A stretch of DNA of 36,023 nt. It comes from Azospirillum sp. TSO22-1. GTDB lineage: Bacteria; Pseudomonadota; Alphaproteobacteria; Azospirillales; Azospirillaceae. The DNA lies in the NCBI RefSeq assembly GCF_003116015.1, contig NZ_LGQZ01000132.1:1-36023 (forward strand), read 5' to 3'. The position numbers and the translations under genes were made by a program. Below are positions 17,906-25,929 of the stretch, one piece after another; within the stretch, counting starts at the first letter, position 1, and the number at the start of each line of letters is the position of its first letter. The notes under the pieces were generated by a model that was given only the letters and a program-made list of their open reading frames with translations, was not told where the DNA came from and did no database searches.

Positions 17906-18547
17906 ATGGCGGACCTCACCCTGGTCATCGGCAACAAGGCGTACTCGTCCTGGTCGCTGCGGCCGTGGTTGGCGCTGAAACACATCGGCGTGCCGTTCGC
18001 CGAGGTTCTGGTGCCGCTGCGCCAGCCGGACAGCCGGGCGCGCATCCTCGCGCACTCGCCGTCCGGCAAGGTGCCGCTGCTGCGCCACGGGGAGCGGGCG
18101 ATCTGGGACTCGCTGGCGATCTGCGAGTATCTGGCGGAGAGTTTCCCCGACGCCCGCCTGTGGCCGGACGACGCGTACACCCGCGCCGTGGCGCGGTCGG
18201 TGTCGGCGGAGATGCACTCGGGCTTCGTGTCGCTGCGCACCACCATGCCGATGGACCTGAAGCGCAACGCTCCCGGCGAGGGCCGCAGCGAGGAGACGCT
18301 GGCCGACATTGCCCGCATCGCCGCGATCTGGCGCGACGCGCGGGAGCGGTTCGGTGCGGATGGGCCGTACCTGTTCGGCCGTTTCTCCATCGCCGACTGC
18401 CTGTACGCGCCCGTGGTGACGCGGTTCGAGACGTACGGGGTGGAGTTGGACGAGGTCGGACGCGCGTACGCCGACGCGATCCTGGCCCTGCCGGCGCTGC
18501 GCGCGTGGACCGAAGCGGCGCGGGCGGAGCCCTGGGTGCTGTTCTAG
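17906..18547 (+). CDS. Glutathione S-transferase family protein
   Basis: This 213-aa protein has an N-terminal thioredoxin-fold domain, LVIGNKAYSSWSLRPWLAL, with the Ser-rich SSWSLRPW catalytic segment. SGKVPLL carries the cis-Pro, and AIWDSLAICEYL carries the glutathione gamma-Glu-binding D/S pair. An all-helical C-terminal domain follows, ending with YLFGRFSIADCLYAPVV. The SSWSLR motif is typical of the zeta/beta-like bacterial GSTs of unassigned substrate. GGAGA precedes the ATG. The gene is divergent from the aminopeptidase and convergent with pdxY; the two stop codons share the palindrome CTAG (18544-18547). Confidence 0.9.
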   Translation: MADLTLVIGNKAYSSWSLRPWLALKHIGVPFAEVLVPLRQPDSRARILAHSPSGKVPLLRHGERAIWDSLAICEYLAESFPDARLWPDDAYTRAVARSVSAEMHSGFVSLRTTMPMDLKRNAPGEGRSEETLADIARIAAIWRDARERFGADGPYLFGRFSIADCLYAPVVTRFETYGVELDEVGRAYADAILALPALRAWTEAARAEPWVLF

Positions 18548-19404
18548 CGAACCCGCTCCGCCGCGAAGACCTCGGATGGCCTGACCAGCTCGTCCTGCGC
18601 CGGGATCAGCGCCAGCTCGCGGGTGCCGAGGCGCCGCGTCTCCTGGAACACCGCGTAGATCGCCGAGGCCGCCTGCGCCAGCGCCTGCGCGGCGTCGGCG
18701 GTCTTCAGCCAATGCGCGAGGAACAGCGCCGCCACCGCGTCGCCGGCGCCGTTCGGCGGCGGGTCGAGCGGCAGGCGCGGCGTGCTCACCACCCAGGTGC
18801 CCTCGGCGGTATCGACCAGCATCTCGATGCGGTCGGCGGGGGCGTCGGCGCGGATCAGGCTGGTAACCAGCACCAGCTTCGGCCCCGTGGCGCGCAACGC
18901 CGCCGCGGCGTCCAGCGCGTCGGCCATGCTGGCGATGGTGCGGTCGGTCAGGTATTCCAGCTCGAACTGGTTGGGCGTGACGATATCGGCGGCGGGGACG
19001 GCGTGCGCCTTCATGAATTCCGGGATGCCCGGCCGCACGAAGAAGCCGCGGCCGACATCGCCCATGACCGGATCGCAGCAGTACACCGCCTGCGGGCTGG
19101 CCGACTTGACCCGCGCCGCGGCGCCCACCACCACCTGCCCCAGCGCAGCGTCCCCCATGTAGCCGGACAGCACCGCCACGCAGGACGGCAGCACGCCGCG
19201 CGCGTCGATGCCGTCGAGGACGTCGGCGATGTGCTCCGGCGTGAAGACCTGCCCGGTCCAGGCGCCGTAGCCGGTGTGGTTGGAGAACTGCACCGTGTTT
19301 ACCGCCACGGCGTCGTAGCCCAACCGCTGCAGGGGAAACACGGCCGCCCGGTTACCGACATATCCGTAGGCGACGTGGGACTGGATGGAGATGACCGTCT
19401 TCAT
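18544..19404 (-). CDS. pdxY: Pyridoxal kinase PdxY
   Basis: This 286-aa ribokinase-fold enzyme phosphorylates pyridoxal to pyridoxal 5'-phosphate in the vitamin B6 salvage route. Recognisable blocks are SIQSHVAYGYVGNRAAVFPL and VNTVQFSNHTGYG at the N-terminus, LSGYMGD, CDPVMGD and VTPNQFELEYLTD. The ATP/anion-hole motif PPPNGAGDAVAALFLAH near residue 220 contains the catalytic Asp. The start MKTVISIQ at 19404 is the family norm; an upstream in-frame extension adds unconserved residues. Its last four bases are shared with the end of the convergent GST gene. Confidence 0.93.
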   Translation of the reverse strand: MKTVISIQSHVAYGYVGNRAAVFPLQRLGYDAVAVNTVQFSNHTGYGAWTGQVFTPEHIADVLDGIDARGVLPSCVAVLSGYMGDAALGQVVVGAAARVKSASPQAVYCCDPVMGDVGRGFFVRPGIPEFMKAHAVPAADIVTPNQFELEYLTDRTIASMADALDAAAALRATGPKLVLVTSLIRADAPADRIEMLVDTAEGTWVVSTPRLPLDPPPNGAGDAVAALFLAHWLKTADAAQALAQAASAIYAVFQETRRLGTRELALIPAQDELVRPSEVFAAERVR

Positions 19405-19622
19405 GGCGGCAAAGCCTAAGGCATGACCGGGCGCGCGCCAAGCGTTCAATCCGTGGCGTCCGGCCGGTTCGCGGATACGCTTTCATGGCAAAGGGATCTT
19501 GCGGATTTCCCCACATTTCAGAACCGACATTGAGCTTGTCCGCAAGAAACCAAATAGCTCTTTGTGCAGAAACAATCGCCGTCTACTTTCCCTCTGTCCG
19601 ACGAATTCCCGAGGTCTCGACG

Positions 19623-20015
19623 ATGGCGATCGAATTCATCCGCATGAAGCTGTGGCTGAACGACGGCAGCACGGTTTTGCTGTCGGGATCCGCGGTGCTG
19701 CACCCGGACGGCGCCATGGACCTGTTCGGCGACGCCGCCGGATACGGCCACGAGATCGCCGCGGCGGTCGAGCGGTTCGATGTCGAGTCCCCGATGGCAG
19801 AGCAGCGCCTGCTGGTCGAGCCGCTGCCGCGCGGCAGCGTTCGCTTCGACAAGGTGCGCTGGGGCACCACCGATTCGCTGACGCCGGTGACCCTCGTCCC
19901 CGGCCGCGCCGCCACCATCGCGCCGGGCGCGCCGCCGGCGGTGAAGGACGCGCTGCGCGCCGACCTCGCCAGCTTCCGCGCCGTGCGCGCCGCCGCCCTG
20001 CCGCTCGCCGCCTGA
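19623..20015 (+). CDS. Hypothetical protein, 130 aa
   Basis: I do not recognise this protein. It begins MAIEFIRMKLWLNDGSTVLL, with SGSAVLHPDGAMDLFGDAAG next, and continues with alternating hydrophobic residues that suggest a small beta-rich soluble domain (RLLVEPLPRGSVRFDKVRW). It ends in an Ala/Arg-rich helix. No signal peptide is seen. GAGGT lies 7-8 nt before the ATG at 19623, and coding character begins there; the open frame reaching back to 19485 is poorly coding. The upstream gap holds an 8-bp inverted repeat, CTTGCGGA/TCCGCAAG (19498-19546). The downstream CitE-like gene follows after 74 nt and could share the transcript. Confidence 0.72.
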   Translation: MAIEFIRMKLWLNDGSTVLLSGSAVLHPDGAMDLFGDAAGYGHEIAAAVERFDVESPMAEQRLLVEPLPRGSVRFDKVRWGTTDSLTPVTLVPGRAATIAPGAPPAVKDALRADLASFRAVRAAALPLAA

Positions 20016-20089
20016 CGCCTTAAGGCCGTGGACACCCGGTGCGCCCTGCGGGTAAGCAGGGACGCGAGACGAACCGGGGAGATTCCGCC

Positions 20090-20974
20090 ATGGCCACGAC
20101 CGCCCGCCCGCGCCGCAGCGTCCTCTACATGCCGGGATCGAACGCCCGCGCGCTGGAGAAGGGGCGCACGCTGCCGGCCGACGGCCTGATCCTCGACCTG
20201 GAAGACGCCGTGGCGCCCGACGCCAAGGCGGAAGCGCGCGCCAACATCGCCGCGGCGCTGGCCGCCGGCGGTTACGGGGGGCGTGAGATCGTGGTGCGCG
20301 TCAACGGCCTCGCCACCCCCTGGGGGTACGAGGACCTCGTGATGGCCGCCACCAGCGGAGCCGACGCCGTGCTGCTGCCCAAGGTGGAGAGCGCCGACGC
20401 CGTCCGCCAAGCCGAGGCGGTGCTGCGCGCCGCCGGCTCGCCCGAGGGGCAACGGATCTGGTGCATGATGGAAACGCCGCTCGGCATGCTGAACGCCAGG
20501 GAGATCGCCGGGGCGTCGGCGAAGCTTGGCGGGCTGGTGATGGGCACCTCCGACCTCGCCAAGGACCTGCACGCCGCGCACACCCGCGACCGGCTGCCGA
20601 TGATCACCAGCCTCGGCCTGTGCCTGCTGGCGGCGCGCGCCCACGGCCTCGCCATCCTCGACGGCGTGCACCTGGACCTCAACGACGACGAGGGATTCGC
20701 GGACTCCTGCCGGCAGGGCCGCGACCTGGGCTTCGACGGCAAGACGCTGATCCACCCCAAGACCATCGCTGCCGCCAACGAGGCCTTCGCGCCGGGCGCC
20801 GATGAGATCACCTACTCCCGCCGCATCATCGCCGCGCACGCCGAGGCCGCGGCGGCGGGTAAGGGCGTGGTGGTGGTGGACGGCAAGCTGGTGGAGAACC
20901 TGCACGTCGAGAACGCCCGCCGTCTGGTGGCGCTGGCCGAGGCCATCGCCGCGCTGGAATCCGCGGCAGCCTGA
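20090..20974 (+). CDS. HpcH/HpaI aldolase/citrate lyase-family protein (CitE-like CoA ester lyase or malyl-CoA thioesterase)
   Basis: This 294-aa TIM-barrel protein of the CitE family has RRSVLYMPGSNARALEK (CoA-binding N-terminus), LILDLEDAVAPDAK with the metal-binding Asp/Glu, VVRVNGLATPWGYEDL, LLPKVESADAV with the second metal Glu, and MMETPLGMLNAREIA. The C-terminal FDGKTLIHPKTIAAANEAFA closes the active site. Length and sequence resemble the Mcl2/(S)-malyl-CoA thioesterase and stand-alone CitE proteins rather than the 318-aa malyl-CoA lyase. A free-standing gene without citF/citD rules out a citrate lyase complex here. The exact substrate, malyl-CoA, methylmalyl-CoA or citramalyl-CoA, is undecided. 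Confidence 0.85.
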   Translation: MATTARPRRSVLYMPGSNARALEKGRTLPADGLILDLEDAVAPDAKAEARANIAAALAAGGYGGREIVVRVNGLATPWGYEDLVMAATSGADAVLLPKVESADAVRQAEAVLRAAGSPEGQRIWCMMETPLGMLNAREIAGASAKLGGLVMGTSDLAKDLHAAHTRDRLPMITSLGLCLLAARAHGLAILDGVHLDLNDDEGFADSCRQGRDLGFDGKTLIHPKTIAAANEAFAPGADEITYSRRIIAAHAEAAAAGKGVVVVDGKLVENLHVENARRLVALAEAIAALESAAA

Positions 20975-21003
20975 CCGGGAGCGGGGAATCCGCCGGGTTG
21001 CCT

Positions 21004-21028
21004 GGAACCAACTTTGCCGTCCCTGGTT
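21004..21028 (+). promoter_or_regulatory. EcfG-type general stress promoter before the KGG-repeat gene
   Basis: GGAAC (21004-21008), 16 nt and GGTT (21025-21028) match the alphaproteobacterial EcfG consensus GGAAC-N16/17-CGTT except at one position. The site lies about 33 nt before the ATG of a stress-type protein, exactly where such a promoter is expected. Confidence 0.6.
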
Positions 21029-21060
21029 TGTGGGCTGAAGGCAGAGTTGGAGGTTTCACG

Positions 21061-21354
21061 ATGGCTTCGAAGGACGGCGGGCGGACATCGAACCGCGGGT
21101 TCGCTTCCATGGACCGTGACCGGCAGCGCCAGATCGCCAGCAAAGGCGGCGAAAGCGTGCCGGCCGACAAGCGCAGCTTCTCGAAAAACCCGGAACTCGC
21201 CGCCGAGGCGGGCCGCAAGGGCGGGCGCAGCGTGCCGGCGCAGGCGCGCAGCTTCTCGAAGAACCCTTCGCTCGCCGCCGAAGCCGGGCGCAAGGGCGGG
21301 CAGGCCAGTCATGGCGGCCGGGGGGCGCGGGTCGAGGCGGCCGGCGACGACTGA
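21061..21354 (+). CDS. KGG-repeat general stress protein
   Basis: This 97-aa, very hydrophilic, probably disordered protein is built of Lys-Gly-Gly repeats (PF10685-type, related to fungal con-10 and Bacillus GsiB). The first repeat is MDRDRQRQIASKGGESVPA; two nearly identical 25-residue units follow, each with RSFSKNPxLAAEAGRKGG. Relatives accumulate under desiccation, heat or stationary phase. GGAGG 7 nt before 21061 fixes the start. An EcfG-like promoter lies just upstream and a terminator hairpin just downstream, so it is a single-gene stress unit. The biochemical role of the family is unclear. Confidence 0.9.
   Translation: MASKDGGRTSNRGFASMDRDRQRQIASKGGESVPADKRSFSKNPELAAEAGRKGGRSVPAQARSFSKNPSLAAEAGRKGGQASHGGRGARVEAAGDD
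21154..21303 (+). repeat. Two tandem 75-bp units inside the KGG-repeat gene
   Basis: Units start with AGCGTGCCGGC at 21154 and 21229. Each encodes 25 residues, from SVPA through RSFSKNP to RKGG. They are nearly identical in DNA and protein, suggesting internal duplication. Confidence 0.75.
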
Positions 21355-21364
21355 TCCAAAAGAA

Positions 21365-21393
21365 AAAGCCCCTCTCCGGCGGAGAGGGGCTTT
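21365..21393. terminator. Bidirectional terminator between the KGG gene and leuB
   Basis: A perfect 13-bp stem, AAAGCCCCTCTCC (21365-21377) with a GGC loop and GGAGAGGGGCTTT (21381-21393), sits between convergent genes. Leftward it is followed by TTTTCTTTTGG, ideal for leuB; rightward by TTTCTCG. Confidence 0.88.
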
Positions 21394-21414
21394 CTCGTAA
21401 ACCGCGATCGACCG

Positions 21415-22530
<1,116 letters not shown>

Positions 22531-22571
22531 CGGGTACTCTCCCCTTCTCTACGGTTCGTCTCTTGATTTGA

Positions 22572-23183
22572 TCAGAGGGCCAGCCACGGCTGGCCGCCGC
22601 GGATCTTGGCCTCGAAGGCGTCGATCGCCGGCGCCTGCTGCAGCGTCAGGCCGATGTCGTCCAGGCCGTTCAGCAGGCAGTGCTTGCGGAACGGATCGAC
22701 CTCGAAGCTGAGCTTGCCGCCGTCCGGGCCGGTGATCTCCTGCTTCTCCAGGTCCACCGTCACCACCGCGTTGGAACCGCGCGAGGCGTCGTCCAGCAGC
22801 AGGTCCACCTGTTCCTTCGGCAGCGTGATCGGCAGGATGCCGTTCTTGAAGCAGTTGTTGTAGAAGATGTCGGCGAAGCTCGGCGCGATGATGCAGCGGA
22901 TGCCGAAGTCGGCCAGCGCCCACGGCGCGTGCTCGCGCGACGAGCCGCAGCCGAAGTTGTCGCCCGCCACCAGGATCTTGGCGCTGCGGTAGGCCGGCTT
23001 GTTGAGGACGAAGCTGTCGACCTCCTGGCCGTCGGGGGTGTAGCGCATCTCGTCGAAGAGGTGCTTGCCCAGGCCGGTCCGCTTGATCGTCTTCAGGAAC
23101 TGCTTGGGGATGATCATATCGGTGTCGATGTTGATCATCGGCATCGGTGCGGCAACGCCGGTGAGAACCGTGAACTTTTCCAT
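22572..23183 (-). CDS. leuD: 3-isopropylmalate dehydratase small subunit
   Basis: This 203-aa aconitase swivel-domain subunit pairs with LeuC (not in the window) to isomerise isopropylmalate. Start MEKFTVLTGVAAPMPMINID is the family norm. Diagnostic stretches are NIDTDMIIPKQFLKTI, AGDNFGCGSSREHAPWAL with the substrate-binding GSSREH, and APSFADIFYNNCFKNGILPI. The frame is open for more than 350 nt upstream, but without family sequence. It is the first gene of leuD-leuB. A 443-nt gap separates it from the divergent chemoreceptor gene; no leucine-rich leader peptide was found there. Confidence 0.95.
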   Translation of the reverse strand: MEKFTVLTGVAAPMPMINIDTDMIIPKQFLKTIKRTGLGKHLFDEMRYTPDGQEVDSFVLNKPAYRSAKILVAGDNFGCGSSREHAPWALADFGIRCIIAPSFADIFYNNCFKNGILPITLPKEQVDLLLDDASRGSNAVVTVDLEKQEITGPDGGKLSFEVDPFRKHCLLNGLDDIGLTLQQAPAIDAFEAKIRGGQPWLAL

Positions 23184-23626
23184 AGCCAAAACCCATCGCG
23201 CGCGTGGCCGGCCGGAGGCGCCGGCAAGAGCCCGGTGAATAGCAGACCAAGGACCGCGACGCCAGAGGCAGGTGCACGCTTTCCGCATGGCGGTTGATGG
23301 CCCTGAACATACGCCACCGCATAACATGGCCCCAGCCGGCGTCCACATCCACCGCGCGACGCGCAAGTCGTACCCATTCCTGGAAGATGACCCACCGTCA
23401 AGCCGAACCCGCGGTGAAAAGCATACACTATGCCGCTTCGCGCAGACATCTGCCGAAAGCGCATAAAAAGCCGCCTCAATTGCGCAAGCTCGACTTAGCC
23501 AAGACTTGGCCGAGACTTGACAAAACGTCGCACCCCACATTGCGGCCTTGCTTAACCGCGAAGTAATATATCAGACAGGATGCTTCCTGGCGCCCTTCCC
23601 GCGCCCATTTCCCAGTGGAGAGTCCC
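23184..23626. other. Divergent intergenic region between leuD and the chemoreceptor gene
   Basis: This 443-nt gap must hold promoters for both genes. No gene was supported. Reading toward the chemoreceptor, it contains three tandem 11-bp repeats (23492-23524), the last of which includes a TTGACA without a well-spaced -10. Toward leuD I see no clear promoter or attenuator. Confidence 0.5.
23492..23524 (+). repeat. Three tandem 11-bp repeats upstream of the chemoreceptor gene
   Basis: GACTTAGCCAA, GACTTGGCCGA and GACTTGACAAA lie end to end, about 100 nt before the start codon. An 11-bp period is one helical turn, as seen with iterated regulator sites. Confidence 0.5.
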
Positions 23627-25312
23627 ATGCGTGGATCAAGCCTTCGGATCGGGGGCAAGCTGCTCCTGTTGCCGGCGGTGGCGTTGGCCGCGCTCGCCGT
23701 CTTCGGTTTTGTCGCCGTGGCCGAGATCCGCTCGACCATGCTGCAGGAGGACAAGGCCAAGGTGAAGGCGCTGGTGGAGACCGCGGTCACCATCGTGCAG
23801 GATCTGGAAGCACGCGCCGCCAAGGGCGAGATGCCGCTCGAGCAGGCCCAGGCGCAGGCGAAGGGCGCGCTGCGCGCCATCCGTTTCGAGGGCAGCGAAT
23901 ACTTCTTCGCCTACACCCGCGACGGCGTGGTGGTGGCGCACGGCGCCAAGCCGGAGCTGGAAGGCAAGGACCTGCGCGACCTGAAAGGCCCCAACGGCCA
24001 GTTCATGATCCGCGACCTTCTGGCCGCCGCCGGCCGCGGCGGCGACTTCGTGGAGTTCCTGTGGGCCAAGGCCGGCTCCGACGTGCCGGTGCCGAAGATC
24101 GGCTATGCCAAGTTCACCAACGGCTGGAACTGGATGCTGGGCACCGGCATCTACGTGGACAACGTGCAGGCCGCCTTCCGCGAGCGCGCGCTGGAGGCCG
24201 GCGCCACCGTGCTGGCCTTGGGTTTCGTGGCGTTCGGCGCCGCCGTCCTGCTCGGTCGCAGCATCGCCCGGCCAATCACCCGGCTGGCCGGCATCATGCA
24301 TCAGGTGGCCGACGGCGACCTCTCCGCCGCCGTGCCGGACGCGGCCCGCCGCGACGAGGTCGGCGAGATGGCCCGCGCCGTCGACGTCTTCAAGGAGCGC
24401 GCCCGCGAGAACGCCGAACTGCACGCCGAGCAGGAGCGGCTGAAGGCCGCGGCCGAGGCCGAGCGCAAGGCGACGCTGGCGCGGCTGGCCGACGCGTTCG
24501 AGACGTCGGTTCGGCACGTGGTGGACACCGTGGCCTCCGCGGCGGCCGAGATGCAGGCCTCCGCCGGCACCCTGTCCTCCACCGCGGAGGCGACCTCGCG
24601 GCAGGCCGTCGTCGTCGCCGGCGCCGCCGAGCAGGCGTCGTCGAGCGTCAACACGGTGGCCGGGGCGGCGGAGGAACTGTCTGCCTCAATCCGCTCCATC
24701 GGCCAGCAGGTCGAGCAGTCCACCCGCATCACCGCCACCGCGGTCGCCGAGGCGCGCCAGACCAACGAGCTGATGGCCGGCCTGGCCGAGGCGGCGCACC
24801 AGGTGGGCGACGTGGTCAAGCTGATCTCCGACATCGCGTCGCAGACCAACCTGCTGGCGCTGAACGCCACCATCGAGGCGGCGCGGGCCGGCGAGGCGGG
24901 CAAGGGCTTCGCCGTGGTGGCGAACGAGGTCAAGCACCTCGCCAACCAGACGGCTCAGGCGACCGGCGACATCCAGACCAAGATCGGCGACATCCAGACG
25001 ACCACCGACCGCGCGGTAACGGCGATCCGTGCGGTGGGCGAGACCATCTCGGGCGTCGACCGCATCGCGACCTCCATCGCCGGCGCCATCGAGCAGCAGG
25101 GCGCGGCGACGCGCGACATCGCCACCAACGTCCAGCAGGCCGCCGGCGGCACGCGCGCGGTGTCGGACACCATCGTCGGCGTCAACCAGGCCGCCTCGGA
25201 GACCGGTGCCGCCGCCTCCCAGATGCTCGGCGCCGCCGGCAGCCTGTCGCAGGAGGCCGAACGGCTGCGCGGCGAGGTTCTCGCCTTCCTGGAGCGCATC
25301 CGGGCGGCGTGA
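23627..25312 (+). CDS. Methyl-accepting chemotaxis protein with Cache sensor
   Basis: This 561-aa inner-membrane receptor signals to CheA/CheW. TM1 is about residues 11-32 (LLLLPAVALAALAVFGF). A periplasmic single-Cache domain (about 35-185) contains SEYFFAYTRDGVVVAHG and GYAKFTNGWNWMLGTGIYVD, typical of sCache_2. TM2 is VLALGFVAFGAAVLLG, then a HAMP domain (RSIARPITRLAGIM onward) and a cytoplasmic signalling coiled coil. Its tip, EAARAGEAGKGFAVVANEV, follows SQTNLLALNATI. There is no C-terminal CheR-tethering pentapeptide. ATG at 23627 is preceded by GGAG at a good distance; a GTG at 23615 overlaps that site and is rejected. Organic acids or similar small ligands are usual for this sensor type; the ligand here is unknown. 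Confidence 0.93.
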   Translation: MRGSSLRIGGKLLLLPAVALAALAVFGFVAVAEIRSTMLQEDKAKVKALVETAVTIVQDLEARAAKGEMPLEQAQAQAKGALRAIRFEGSEYFFAYTRDGVVVAHGAKPELEGKDLRDLKGPNGQFMIRDLLAAAGRGGDFVEFLWAKAGSDVPVPKIGYAKFTNGWNWMLGTGIYVDNVQAAFRERALEAGATVLALGFVAFGAAVLLGRSIARPITRLAGIMHQVADGDLSAAVPDAARRDEVGEMARAVDVFKERARENAELHAEQERLKAAAEAERKATLARLADAFETSVRHVVDTVASAAAEMQASAGTLSSTAEATSRQAVVVAGAAEQASSSVNTVAGAAEELSASIRSIGQQVEQSTRITATAVAEARQTNELMAGLAEAAHQVGDVVKLISDIASQTNLLALNATIEAARAGEAGKGFAVVANEVKHLANQTAQATGDIQTKIGDIQTTTDRAVTAIRAVGETISGVDRIATSIAGAIEQQGAATRDIATNVQQAAGGTRAVSDTIVGVNQAASETGAAASQMLGAAGSLSQEAERLRGEVLAFLERIRAA

Positions 25313-25331
25313 GCCGCGTTGCTCTCCCCTG

Positions 25332-25423
25332 CGTCATGCCCGGGCTTGTCCCGGGCATCCACGGGCCCGAACGTCTACAGAAATCCGAGTGCGTGGATGG
25401 CCAGGACAAGCCCGGCCATGACG
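25332..25423. repeat. Alphaproteobacterial intergenic palindromic repeat
   Basis: Left arm CGTCATGCCCGGGCTTGTCC... (25332-25363) and right arm ...GGACAAGCCCGGCCATGACG (25392-25423) are imperfect inverted copies of about 32 bp around a 28-nt loop. This form, CGTCATGCCCGGG...CCCGG.CATGACG, is familiar as a dispersed repeat between genes in many alphaproteobacteria. It may terminate the chemoreceptor message and could be mobilised by an unlinked transposase. Confidence 0.75.
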
Positions 25424-25573
25424 GTATTGGGGCGTTCACGCCATCCCACGCTCACACCTATGACTATCGCCATACGCCACTCCTTGCACCCCGCCGACTG
25501 TTCGCTGCGGAAACCATTGGGGGAGCCGTAATTTTCCGGTCTTGCTGGGTTGCGGTCTTTGCGCATATGGCAT

Positions 25574-25593
25574 TTGGTATACCAACCTATACT
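25574..25593 (+). promoter_or_regulatory. GntR-like operator palindrome and -10 box before the 46-aa gene
   Basis: TTGGTATACCAA (25574-25585) is a perfect 12-bp palindrome, followed two bases later by TATACT (25588-25593), a good -10. The palindrome fits the operator type of FadR/UxuR-like GntR regulators and would occupy the promoter spacer, giving repression. No -35 at ideal spacing was found. Confidence 0.5.
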
Positions 25594-25620
25594 CTCCTCA
25601 TCAGCCAATGGAGAGACATC

Positions 25621-25761
25621 ATGACGACCACGACCTTCTCGCACAGCGCCCACATCGCCCCGTCGGCTCATGGCCTGCAAGCCGTCCGTGAGTTCCTGGC
25701 GGCGTGGTTCCAGGCGACCCCGGCCTACTTCGTCTATCAGGCTCTGTCCCACCGCGGGTAA
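25621..25761 (+). CDS. Small protein of unknown function (46 aa)
   Basis: A 46-codon frame starts MTTTTFSHSAHIAPSAHGLQ, with GGAGAG placed 5-8 nt upstream of the ATG. The middle, AVREFLAAWFQATPAYFVYQ, is a Trp/Phe/Tyr-rich amphipathic or membrane-interacting helix; the C-terminus is ALSHRG. No known family is recognised. Support for it being a gene comes from the ribosome site, a -10 box and operator-like palindrome upstream, and a strong terminator (25793-25828) close downstream, which together outline a complete tiny transcription unit. Confidence 0.62.
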   Translation: MTTTTFSHSAHIAPSAHGLQAVREFLAAWFQATPAYFVYQALSHRG

Positions 25762-25792
25762 GTTCTGGGACGCCAGATACCATTAAGACCGA

Positions 25793-25828
25793 AAAACGGG
25801 CTGCGCAGGGCGCGGCCCGTTTTCGTTT
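25793..25828 (+). terminator. Rho-independent terminator of the 46-aa gene
   Basis: AAAACGGGC (25793-25801) pairs with GCCCGTTTT (25815-25823). The inner TGCGC/GCGCG segment extends the stem to 14 bp with one wobble, an AGG loop, and a TTTTCGTTT tail. Confidence 0.88.
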
Positions 25829-25929
25829 CCGCTTGGCGGCGGACACGCGCATCCGCGCCGGCAGGGCCTTGAAGCCCCGCGCCGCCTCGCGTACCAACGG
25901 CGCGACGCCAACCGCCCCGGCCCGCCCCC

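Larger units (their letters stand above)
25313..25620. other. Intergenic region with palindromic repeat and operator-like site
   Basis: This 308-nt gap after the chemoreceptor contains the large palindromic element at 25332-25423. Next come A+T-richer sequence, the 12-bp palindrome at 25574-25585 and a TATACT box, leading into the 46-aa gene at 25621. No other coding sequence was supported. Confidence 0.6.

Noticed and set aside
21154..21303. The duplicated 75-bp units as a mobile or CRISPR-like element
   Set aside because: They are in-frame protein repeats of a KGG protein and stay in phase with the codons.
23500..23545. TTGACA at 23517-23522 as a sigma-70 promoter, or a sigma-54 site, for the chemoreceptor gene
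   Set aside because: The hexamer 17 nt downstream is TTGCGG, not a -10 box, and no GG-N10-GC pair with the right flanks was found.
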